64,000 nt of DNA from positions 1-64,000 of the forward strand of contig NZ_FOVO01000016.1 of assembly GCF_900115195.1 (NCBI RefSeq), given 5' to 3'. Every line of letters begins with the position of its first letter. Positions within the stretch are counted from its first letter, which is position 1. Positions 32,928 to 43,000 of the stretch are shown in pieces. This stretch comes from Xenorhabdus japonica. GTDB taxonomy: Bacteria; Pseudomonadota; Gammaproteobacteria; Enterobacterales; Enterobacteriaceae. Position numbers and translations under genes: made by a program. A model generated the notes under the pieces. The model was not told where the DNA came from and searched no databases. It was given only the letters and a program-made list of their open reading frames with translations.

Positions 32928-34128
32928 TAATAGCCGATCCGGCAACTATGGCATGTCGGTATTAATGATATGGAGAGAAGCCTGGCGTAACTTAATGGCA
33001 ACGGGGAGAAGTACCCTGCTTGCTTTATCAGGTATTGCTATTGGTTGTGCGTCTGTTGTGGCATTTGTTAATACCGGGCATAACGCCACACTTTCTGTAT
33101 TGAAAATGTTCAGCGGGCTTGATATCAACATCATTACAGCAAATCTGAACTCCTATAATCATGGGGTTGGTAGTGCGTCAATTAAAATGGCCGACCTGAC
33201 AACGGCTATTCCTGGTTTATCTTCAGCAGCACCGTGGATCTATTTTCCTTCTTCCGGGCGCTATAGCGGGAAAACAGAAACATTTACCGTGATAGGCTCC
33301 TCTGCGGAGCTTGAGAAAGTCATGCAATTACAACTTCGTCATGGCCGCTTCATTTCTGATTATGACCAGCACTCTTCTCACCTGGTCATTGGCAATGAAG
33401 TGGCCGTTTCCCTTGGTCAAGGAGACGCATCCCGTGTACTTGGCAGTCAGATTCAGATTGGCAATTATTTATACACTGTGATTGGTATTTTTAATACACA
33501 AGGGCGAAATCCCATCTTTCCTTTTTCTTTGGATTCGGTGGTGATTGTTCCTATCAATGCCATGCGTAAAATATCACCCAATACTGATCTGAACGGCATC
33601 ATCGCTCGTACTATAACAACCGCGACCACAGAAACTGATGCAAAGGATTTATTGGCGTTGCTCAAGCGTAAGTTTCCAGAGGTTGAAATTGATGTCCAGA
33701 TACTTAAGAAATTACTGGAAGGAATGGCAGATCAAAGCAAAACCTTTTCTTTCATGCTGATCGGGTTGGCAGGCATTTCGCTACTCACCGGCGGTATTGC
33801 AATTTCAAATGTTATGCTTATGAACGTTTCGACCCGACGAAAAGAGATTGGGTTACGTATGGCTTTAGGCGCAAGACCCCATGATATCCGATGTCTTTTT
33901 TTGTATGAAGCGGCAGCATTGACTTTTGCCGGTGCAATCCTTGGTGCACTGGCAGGTGTCATCGTCTCCTTTCTTTTCGTACTTTATTCTGGCTGGTCAT
34001 TTTCGTTAGCCCCTTTATCTATTCCTTTAGGGATAGGTAGTTCAATTGTAGCGGGACTTATCTCTGGCTTCTATCCCGCACATAAAGCCTCACAGATGGA
34101 ACCTGTACAGGCATTACGTGATGATTAA
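32920..34128 (+). CDS. MacB-type ABC exporter permease
   Basis: About 402 residues from ATG 32920, which overlaps the ATPase stop (ATGCATGA); another ATG at 32953 is possible. Architecture: one N-terminal membrane helix (TLLALSGIAIGCASVVAFV), a large periplasmic domain (~75-270), then three helices of an FtsX domain (FMLIGLAGISLLTGGIAISN; AALTFAGAILGALAGVIVSF; SIPLGIGSSIVAGLISGF) ending with PAHKASQMEPVQALR, the usual MacB end. ATPase and permease are separate here, whereas E. coli MacB is one chain. Confidence 0.88.
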   Translation: MHDNSRSGNYGMSVLMIWREAWRNLMATGRSTLLALSGIAIGCASVVAFVNTGHNATLSVLKMFSGLDINIITANLNSYNHGVGSASIKMADLTTAIPGLSSAAPWIYFPSSGRYSGKTETFTVIGSSAELEKVMQLQLRHGRFISDYDQHSSHLVIGNEVAVSLGQGDASRVLGSQIQIGNYLYTVIGIFNTQGRNPIFPFSLDSVVIVPINAMRKISPNTDLNGIIARTITTATTETDAKDLLALLKRKFPEVEIDVQILKKLLEGMADQSKTFSFMLIGLAGISLLTGGIAISNVMLMNVSTRRKEIGLRMALGARPHDIRCLFLYEAAALTFAGAILGALAGVIVSFLFVLYSGWSFSLAPLSIPLGIGSSIVAGLISGFYPAHKASQMEPVQALRDD

Positions 34129-35584
34129 AAAATATTTCCTTTATGGATCTTTGACCTTGTTTTTCCTTTTTCCTCGAACAGGAAGCCCTGCATCTGAACA
34201 GGAACAATTAACTTTATCAGAACCTGATTACAGTCTACAGGGGAAAACCTCAAGAGAGGTTATAGGCCTGTCGTTGAGCGATGCGATATGGCTTGGCTTA
34301 AGGAATAACTATGCGATCCGCAGTGTTTACCTGGATCGTATCGCTCAGAAATTTGATTTACGGGTGGCAGAAGATCGATTCACACCAAAGCTACAGCTGA
34401 GTGGGAGTTACATTACGGGTAAAAATCAGGATTCAAATTTTAGGAAAACTAACCTTTCTCCTAATGCCACATTACTTACTCCTCTGGGAACGCGTTTCAC
34501 GCTTTCCTGGACTCGTGATAACACTAAATTGGGGATAAACAACTTTCACAATGACGGTGCCAGTATTACTGTGATACAGCCTCTTTTACGAGGAGCAGGA
34601 TTCGATGTTAATAATGCTCCGATCTTACTGGCTAAACTCCGGGAACAAACCAATCGGCTAAATTTAAAAGCGACTATTTCCGATTCAATCACGCAAATTA
34701 TTCTGACCTACCATGCGTTACTCCGTGCTCAGGAGCAACAATCATTATCTGCCGCTTCCCTTAAGCGTATGCAGAAATTAGTGGAGATCAACAAAGAGTT
34801 GATTAATGCAGGCAGAATGGCCCAGACAGATATAATACAAATGCAGGCTGATCTCGCCATGCAGGAGCTTTCGGCAAAAGAGGCTGAAAACAATGTGCAT
34901 GCCACGAAGCTGGCATTGCTTAAGTTACTCGCTCTAAACCTCAAAACTCCCATCTATGCTACAGATACGCTAAAAGGAACTCACGTAAGCCTGAATATTG
35001 AACAATCAATTAAAAAAGCACAGGCTCAGCAGCCGGGTTATCTTATCCGGTTACTTACAGCAAGAGTTGCAGATATTCAATTATTGCAGGCCCGAAATAA
35101 TCGGCTCTGGGATTTATCTCTGGTCGGAGGTGCATCCCAGAATCGCTCATCATCTCCTGAAACCCGAAACTGGGAAAATTTTGTGGGTATACAACTGGAT
35201 ATTCCAATAGGTGATATGACACAGAAACAAACGGAAGTTCAGGCCAGAGTAAACGTTCAGAAGCAGGAATTACACTTGGAGGAGGCAAAAATAAATCTGG
35301 AACAAGCAGTAACCAAAGTCATCCGTGATACAGAATCACGCTGGCAGGAATATCAGTTAGCGATAAAAGCCAGTTTACTTTCTCAAAAGAAACTCGAAAT
35401 TGAACAGGAAAAATTACAGGCCGGACGATCCAGCAACTTTCAGGTTCTGAGTTTTGAAACTGACCTAAGAAATGCCGAAAATGCACGTCTGAATACACTT
35501 ATCCAGTACCTCAACTCTCAGGCTGAACTGGATCAAACTCTTGGAACCACACTAGAAAGTTGGGAGATAACGCTCAATGATTAA
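34118..35584 (+). CDS. TolC-like outer-membrane efflux channel
   Basis: A 488-residue protein with a signal peptide (YFLYGSLTLFFLFPRTGSPA). It has two OEP repeats with long helices (~185-290 and ~380-470: LKRMQKLVEINKELINAG, ERWQEYQLAIKASLLSQKKL-like). Opens LSLSDAIWLGLRNNYAIRSV, the standard start of TolC-family channels. It overlaps the permease stop by 11 bp. A dedicated channel beside MacA/MacB-type genes indicates a self-contained pump. Confidence 0.85.
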   Translation: MMIKKYFLYGSLTLFFLFPRTGSPASEQEQLTLSEPDYSLQGKTSREVIGLSLSDAIWLGLRNNYAIRSVYLDRIAQKFDLRVAEDRFTPKLQLSGSYITGKNQDSNFRKTNLSPNATLLTPLGTRFTLSWTRDNTKLGINNFHNDGASITVIQPLLRGAGFDVNNAPILLAKLREQTNRLNLKATISDSITQIILTYHALLRAQEQQSLSAASLKRMQKLVEINKELINAGRMAQTDIIQMQADLAMQELSAKEAENNVHATKLALLKLLALNLKTPIYATDTLKGTHVSLNIEQSIKKAQAQQPGYLIRLLTARVADIQLLQARNNRLWDLSLVGGASQNRSSSPETRNWENFVGIQLDIPIGDMTQKQTEVQARVNVQKQELHLEEAKINLEQAVTKVIRDTESRWQEYQLAIKASLLSQKKLEIEQEKLQAGRSSNFQVLSFETDLRNAENARLNTLIQYLNSQAELDQTLGTTLESWEITLND

Positions 35585-36842
35585 ACGTTATCGATGGGTC
35601 ATAGCTGGCATATTTGCAATGATGGCCTGTTTTTTTGTCTTTTTGTCCTCAGGGAATTTGTCCTCAGGCTCTTTGTTTTCAGAACCACCGCCCGCTCAGG
35701 AATCAGTGCAGTGGATTGAAGTAAAACATGGTCTTATAGAAAAACGACTAGGTTTGGTAGGTAATCTGCAATCTGGACGTCTTGAAACCATACCCGCTCC
35801 GTTTGATGCAATTATCAAACAAGTCTTGATCAAAGAAGGACAGTGGGTGAACGCTGGCCAGACATTAGTCACACTTGATACCCGAAAGCTTGATATTGAG
35901 CTTCGGCAAGCGCAAGTTGAGATGATTAAGGCCTCATCTGTTGTTGACCAATTGCATGACTGGGAAAACAGTCAGGAAGTCATCCGAGCCAGAAGAAACG
36001 TTGAAAATACGAATCATACAGTTATGGAATTGAAAAATAATCTCGCAAAAACACAGGCTCTTTTTTCACGAGGTATCATTCCACGAATGGAAGTGGAAGC
36101 CCTCCAACAGCAGCATCGCCGACAACTAATGGAACTCGCTTCAGCACAGGACGATCTTAAATCCATTAGACAAAAAGGAAGTTTTAATAATTTAAATGTC
36201 GCAAAGATGGAGCTTCAGAATGCAACGAGCCGCTATCAGGCATTACAGGAACAATACTTACATAAAGAAATTAAAGCGCCATTTTCGGGGGTCGCACTTA
36301 GGACCAAACAGGGAGAAAGTGGGAAGCTCTTAACTATTCAGACAGGAGTTCGCGTTACCGAAGGAATGCCCTTACTGGAAATTATGGACACAGTACAATA
36401 TCAGGTATTGGCGCAGGTTGAAGAAGCCGATCTCGCCAAACTCAAAGAAGGACTGACAGTAAAAATTAGTGGGGAAGGATTTTCTGATCACCTTCTGGAT
36501 GGAGAAATTGAAACCATTGCCATGCAAAGCGTGAGTACGGATAAACTAGGATCGGCGATTTATTATGATGTTGTGATTAAAGTGACTTCACCCATGAGCC
36601 AGGGTTATCCCATCAGACCCGGTATGAGTGCCAGAGTCAATATTGTTATTTATCGCAATGAACAGGGAATAATTGTACCAGAAGCAGCACTAACTCATGA
36701 TAGCAATGGACAATTAATAGTAAATTGGCGCCCGGATTTAAAACGTCAGGCCGTGTCTCGCCAGATAACTGTTGGGGAGGCTATGCCGGAAGGTATTGAG
36801 GTTCATGGACTGGAAGAGGGATTTATCGCACTGCCTCGTTGA
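35577..36842 (+). CDS. Periplasmic membrane-fusion protein (MacA/HlyD type)
   Basis: A 421-residue adaptor: membrane anchor (VIAGIFAMMACFFVFLS, ~8-25), first lipoyl half (APFDAIIKQVLIKEGQWVNAGQTLVTLD), helical hairpin (~110-215), second lipoyl half (KEIKAPFSGVALRTKQGES), beta-barrel (YQVLAQVEEADLAKLKEGLTVKI). It joins the permease to the channel. It overlaps the channel gene and is the last gene of the pump, 197 bp before the NRPS. Confidence 0.87.
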   Translation: MIKRYRWVIAGIFAMMACFFVFLSSGNLSSGSLFSEPPPAQESVQWIEVKHGLIEKRLGLVGNLQSGRLETIPAPFDAIIKQVLIKEGQWVNAGQTLVTLDTRKLDIELRQAQVEMIKASSVVDQLHDWENSQEVIRARRNVENTNHTVMELKNNLAKTQALFSRGIIPRMEVEALQQQHRRQLMELASAQDDLKSIRQKGSFNNLNVAKMELQNATSRYQALQEQYLHKEIKAPFSGVALRTKQGESGKLLTIQTGVRVTEGMPLLEIMDTVQYQVLAQVEEADLAKLKEGLTVKISGEGFSDHLLDGEIETIAMQSVSTDKLGSAIYYDVVIKVTSPMSQGYPIRPGMSARVNIVIYRNEQGIIVPEAALTHDSNGQLIVNWRPDLKRQAVSRQITVGEAMPEGIEVHGLEEGFIALPR

Positions 36843-36958
36843 AAACGATAATTCGAGATATATAAATGCCTTCACTTTTTAATGCCTTTTATTATGAGCT
36901 TACCTTCATCTGTTTTAATTTCCACTCCATTTTTGTTACGTCTAGAAAGGAAAATGTA

Positions 36959-37000
36959 ATGCGATATAAATTAATGAGCATTGTGTCAAGGAGAATGTAA
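36959..37000 (+). CDS. Upstream mini-ORF 1 in the NRPS leader
   Basis: 13 codons, ATG 36959-36961 to TAA 36998-37000, preceded by AAAGGAAAATGTA. Its stop overlaps the ATG of mini-ORF 2 (TAATG). The peptide has no evident function. The layout suggests translational coupling. Confidence 0.4.
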   Translation: MRYKLMSIVSRRM

Positions 37001-37095
37001 TGACTAAAATAAAACTTTCTAATTATAACGCAAGTAACCATGAACAAATTACAAGTTGTACCTCTTACTCCGTATCAAAAAGAAATCTACTATGA
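37000..37095 (+). CDS. Upstream mini-ORF 2 overlapping the NRPS start
   Basis: 31 codons beginning MTKIKLSNYNASNHEQ, with an excellent ribosome site AAGGAG six bases before the ATG. It runs past the NRPS ATG (37040) in another frame and stops at 37095. The NRPS ATG itself has only weak preceding sequence (CGCAAGTAACC). Ribosomes on this ORF may therefore govern NRPS translation. No peptide family recognised. Confidence 0.42.
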   Translation: MTKIKLSNYNASNHEQITSCTSYSVSKRNLL

Positions 37096-40000
37096 AACTC
37101 AACGTAATCCAGAAAGCGGTCAGTTTACTTTATCTATAGCGAGGATATTAAAAGAAAATATTAACTTTGAGAAACTTTCTCATTCAGTTAATAATGTCCT
37201 TAGCCACGATGTTACATACCGATTGCGGATCGTTGAACAAGCAGGCGTTTTGAATCAACAGATACAAGATATTACAGTTAATCAGGCGGAATCCATTGAT
37301 GCTGAAGGTGAGGATGTTACTGTAATCTTCAATAAATGGTCAGAGCGGGTTTTTAATCTGGATGATAAATCGCTCCTTGAGGCTGCTCTGGTACGAAATC
37401 TACAAAATGGGTGTAGTGCTATTTTTCTTCGTGCTCACCATATTGTTAGTGATGGTTGGGGAATGAATCAATTGGCAGAAAAAATTCTCCAATATTATCG
37501 GGGTAATGAAATTAATCAGGAAATATTGCATGACAATTATCAGGAATATGTCTCAACAATAATTGAACAGGAAAAATTTCTGTCACAACCAGAAATAGAG
37601 CAACAAATAGCGGAATTGGCCATATTAACACAACGCAATGAACCTGTTTTTTTTAATCGTAAAAAGAAAACTAGTCTCTCTCACTTTATACGCCACCGAT
37701 ATATATTGGCTAAAACTGAAGTTGAGAAAGGGATATCTCAAGAAATCAATCCCTACCTCGCTGTTATGTCGGCGGTAACCATCTTATTGTCAAGGATACA
37801 TAATAATACCGAATTAACAATAGGTGTTCCTCTGCTCAACCGTCGCATTAATCAACTCAATATTGCTGGTCAATGGGCTAATACTCTACCACTTGCTATT
37901 ATGGTAAAAGCGAACGATACCCTTATTGACTTAGCGGCTCGCATTAAAACAGAAACTACAAAACTGAAAACTTTTGAACATATTCCTCTCGGGCGTTTGT
38001 TTAAATCTCTAGGAGCGGTAAAGCGTCAATGGTTTGATGTCACTGTATCTTATAATCACTTCCCTATAGGCGATATTTCCTGCCATTCCTATAAAGATAT
38101 AGAGGTTTGTGGGGCGGCTCATGAAGATGATGCAATTGTGATCCATATGAGTACTTATGGGGATAATAATGATGTTATTATTGATATCATCGGCGCTGTA
38201 GATATTTTCGATGAAAATTATACATTTGAAATGTTTACTGCCTCTATAAAGCATATTATCGAACAACTTATTACATCACCAACAAAAACAGTTTCAGAAA
38301 TAAACCTCTCTTCGGTAGAAGAAGATGCTCAATTAGATCTTTTTGAGCGAGGGCCTATTACAGAATTCTCGAAACAAGAAACTTTATCAACGATATTTGA
38401 TACGCAGGTTTCACTGCATGGGAAAGCGATAGCTATCGCAAATTCTGGCGAGCAATCTACTCTCACTTATTCTCAGTTCCAAACCCGTATAGACAATATG
38501 GTCACTGTTTTACTGAAAGAGGGAGTGAGAAAAGAATATATTGTTGCAATATTAATGGATCGTAGCACGGATATGTTAACAGCTATTTTTGCTGTATTAA
38601 AAGCAGGTGCGGCTTATCTACCTATAGATCCTAATTATCCGCAGGAACGGATTGATTATATGCTGAATGACAGTGGTGTCGAAGTCATCATATCCGACAA
38701 ACTTAATCAGTCTTTAGTCGATAAATCTTATATTGTAATTGATGGTCATGATGGTCATAACATTTCTGCTCAAGAGAATGTAAAACAGCCCAATTTATCG
38801 ACAGCAGATTCCTTGGCATATATGATTTATACATCCGGCTCCACTGGGAAACCTAAGGGAGTAATGATCGATCATTATTCAGTGGTAAATCGGATTGAGT
38901 GGATGCAAGAACGTTATCCACTGGATAATACCGATGTGGTACTGCAAAAGACTCCGATTTCATTCGATGTATCCGTCTGGGAATTATTTTGGTGGTCTAT
39001 CTCTGGGGCATCTGTTCACTTATTACCACCCGGTGCTCACAAAGATCCATTAGAGATAATAAAAGCAATCAGTGTACATAATGTTACTACATTGCACTTT
39101 GTTCCATCTATGCTCCAGCCTTTCTTAGATATTTTGGAAAGTGAACCTGAATTAGTGGATAAATTAACCAGCTTACGCCGTGTGTTCACTAGCGGTGAAG
39201 CACTTCCTCCTGCATGGGTTAATCAGTTCCGTAAAATTTTTTCCCCCTTTGGTTTAAATGCGCCTATTTTGGTCAACCTATACGGCCCAACAGAGGCAAC
39301 CGTAGATGTATCGTATTTCGAATTTCTGCCGGAAAATAATGATGTTATCAACCGAGTCCCCATTGGTTTTCCGATTAACAACATTTCACTGAGGATCATG
39401 TCTCAGTATGGCACTCGGCAATCAGTAGGCATTGCTGGTGAGTTACAGATTAGTGGTATTGGATTAGCCCGTGGTTATCACAATAAGCCAGAATTAACTG
39501 ACGAGAAATTCATTTGGGATGGAGAACAGCGCTGGTATCGTACAGGAGACTTAGCAAGGTGGTTATCTGACGGTAGCATCGAATATTTGGGAAGAATTGA
39601 CAATCAGGTAAAAATTAGAGGCAATCGCATTGAATTAGGGGAAGTTCAAAACGCTCTCGAGCGCATTCCTGGAATTATCCGAGCGGAAATTTTACCACAA
39701 AAGAACCATAATGATGGTACTTACCTTTGTGCATACTATATTTTAAATAACAAAGTCTTAAATAACCAAGTTTCAAATAACGAGCGTTTTACTTCTGCAA
39801 AACTACGTCAAGCCTTACTGGAATTTTTACCTGATTTCATGGTTCCACTGAAATTTTTTCAGATTCCTTTTATTCCCCTTACTCCGAACGGTAAAGTAGA
39901 TCGTGAGGCTCTTAGTGCATTTGTGAAAACAGAAGCTTTGAGTAGCCATAATGATATTCAGACTGAAACTGAATATAAATTGGCAGAAATTTGGAAGCGT

Positions 40001-43000
40001 GTGTTAAAGATTGAACAATTTAGTGTGCAGGACAATTTTTATACTCTGGGAGGTGACTCTATCTTAATGTTGAAAGTTCGTTCTGAAGCTGAAAAGGCCG
40101 GAATGAATGTCACTTTGTCTGAATTATCGCAACATTTGACAATCGTTGAGTTGGGTCAACAAATTGATATCGGTCATAATGCTCCAAGAACTGTTGAGTT
40201 ATTCCCTTTTGCATTGATCAAAGAAAAAGAACGTGCAGGGCTTTCTCAATATGCTGATGCATTTCCTGCAACTCAGCTCCAACTCGGCCTGATATATCAC
40301 AGTCAGCAGAGTAAAGACTCAGCTACTTATAAAGATGTTTTCCGCTATACGCTGAAAGGAAAGTGGGAACCTGAAATCTTCCGTAAAAGCGCAGCAGCAC
40401 TTATCCAACGTCATCCCGCTCTTCGTTCACACTTTAATTTGGCTGATTTCAGCGATCCTTTGCAAATCATTAATTACAAAATCGATCTTGATTATGCAGT
40501 AGAAAGTAAAGATCTTAGCTTATGTACATTGGTTGAGTCTGAACGACTGATTAAAGAGTATATGGAAAAAAGAAGTCGCCAGGACTACCGTTTTGATTGT
40601 GCACCACTGTATCACATCTGTCTGTTTAGAACCGCAGACACCATAGAAGTGGTATTTAGTTTCCATCATGCCATTCTCGATGGCGGTAGCGTAGCAAATT
40701 TGATGCATGAACTATTCTCTCGTTACCTTAATGATGGTAGGTATATTTCTGAAACTGATGTACTTCCATCACCTGCTCTATATATACAAGATGAAATTCA
40801 CGCATTACAAGATCAGGAACACCGCGTGTTCTGGAAAGAAATGTTTAATGGACTTCCCCGAACTCAATTCCCCGGATACCGATTGTACGAAAGTTTGCCA
40901 AAAAATCAGGTTTTCAAAAAAACGGCAGCCATTCCAGAAGAGATTGAAGAAAAGCTAAAAATTCTAGTACAACAAGAACATGTTTCCATTAAATCTGTTT
41001 TCTTTGCTGCACATTGTTTAACGGTGGCTATGGTGACGAATCAGGATGAAATTGCTACTGGTTTGATTACCCACGGCAGACCTGACGCACAGAATTCAGA
41101 ACAGATGCTGGGCTTGTTTCTTAATACACTACCAGTACGTTTCTCTATATCTAACAAAACATGGAAAGAGTGTATTCATGCTGTATTCAGCGCTGAACAG
41201 CATCATGCGCCATATCGTAAATATCCGCTTAATGCTATCCAGCAGGTGGCAGGTGAAGGAGCGACAATAAGTTCCGCATTTAATTACATTCACTTCCACG
41301 TATTATCTGAAGTATTTAGTGGTTCTGATTTATCTCTAATCGGATTTGACCCGAGGGAAGAAACTAACTTTGAAGTATTAATCAATGTTATGACCGACTT
41401 CAACACGGGTCAAAATCACCTACGATGTGATTTTGATGGAAGTGTTTTCTCACAAGTTCAAGCTGATACTTATATTGACACCTATATGACCATATTGAAC
41501 AGAATAGTCAGTAATGGTGATCAATTGGCAACCCTGAGTCAGCCAGTCACAAAAAGAAACAAGGAAATATCATCTCAAGAATTTATATCAACGCTGACCA
41601 TGATTGCGAAAAATGTACAGGAGCAACCTGATGCAATAGCGATTCGTTATCATGACCTGCAATGGAGTTATGCAAAATTATGGTCAGAGTCCGGTAAAAT
41701 TGCTTCCGCGCTGATTTCTGAGGGCGTTGTTCAAAATACGCCTGTCGCGATTGCTCTTGAGCGTTCTCCTGCACTAGTTGCATCACTGATTGGCGTGATG
41801 AGGGCAGGGGGAGTATGTTTACCATTAGATCAGAGTTATCCGGCTCAGCGTATTGAAGCGATGGTGAAACAAGCTCAGCCAGTACTGGCTATCGTTGATA
41901 GTAAATCCGATACATTGCTCAACGTAGTGACAGTTCCGACAATGAGAGTGGACACGTTGATAAACGGTAATACGCGTGTACCAGATCATGTACCAGATAG
42001 AGAAATAGCCCCTGAACAGCTGGCTTATTTACTGTTTACATCGGGTTCAACGGGTAACCCCAAAGGCGTGGCAATGCCACATCGAAGCCTGTCGAATTTA
42101 ATTATCTGGCAAAATAAGACTCATTCTGGTAAGAATATTCGCTCCACCTTACAGTATGCACCTCTAAGTTTTGACGTTTCGTTTCAGGAAATCTTCTCGA
42201 CACTGACCGCTGGTGGTGAGTTACACCTTATTAGTGAAGATGAACGGCGTGATCCTTTGCAGTTACTACGTATTATCGATACTTATCAGACAGAAAGAAT
42301 TTACCTGCCTTACGTTGCACTTCAGCAATTGGCTGAAACAGCAGTAGTACTGAATATCTATCCGAAAAATCTAAAAGCAGTTATTTCATCCGGTGAACAA
42401 CTTCGGGTCACCGAAGATATTCGTCTGCTTATTGGACAAATCAATAATGGTATCCTTGAGAATCAATATGGTCCCACAGAAACTCATGTTATTACTGCAT
42501 TTACTATGCAAGGTGATTCAAAATCTTTCCCCGCGCTTCCTCCTATTGGTAAGAGTATCGACAATTCAGATGTAATGCTCCTGAACAGCAAATTAGAAGA
42601 AGTGGCTTCTGGTGAACAAGGCGAAATTTATGCTCGTGGTTTACCTGTGGCGTCAGGTTATTACCGTCAGCCCGAATTAACAGCAGCGCACTTTATTATG
42701 CTTAAAGACAGTGATGAGCCACTGTATCGTACAGGTGATCTGGGCGTGAAGCTTAAGGATGGCAATATTCTCTGTTTAGGTCGCAAGGATACACAGGTTA
42801 AAGTTCGTGGTTATCGCATTGAGTTGGCAGAAATAGAATTAGCCATATCGAGTACGCCTGGTGCTAATGAAGTTCTGAAAGATGTTGCTGTTGTCGTTCA
42901 GCAACATGGCGAAAGTGATGGTTTCTTAGTCGCATTCCTGATCGGGGAAAAGAACGAAGCATTTACTGTGCGCGTACAGCAACATCTGTCTGAAATCCTT

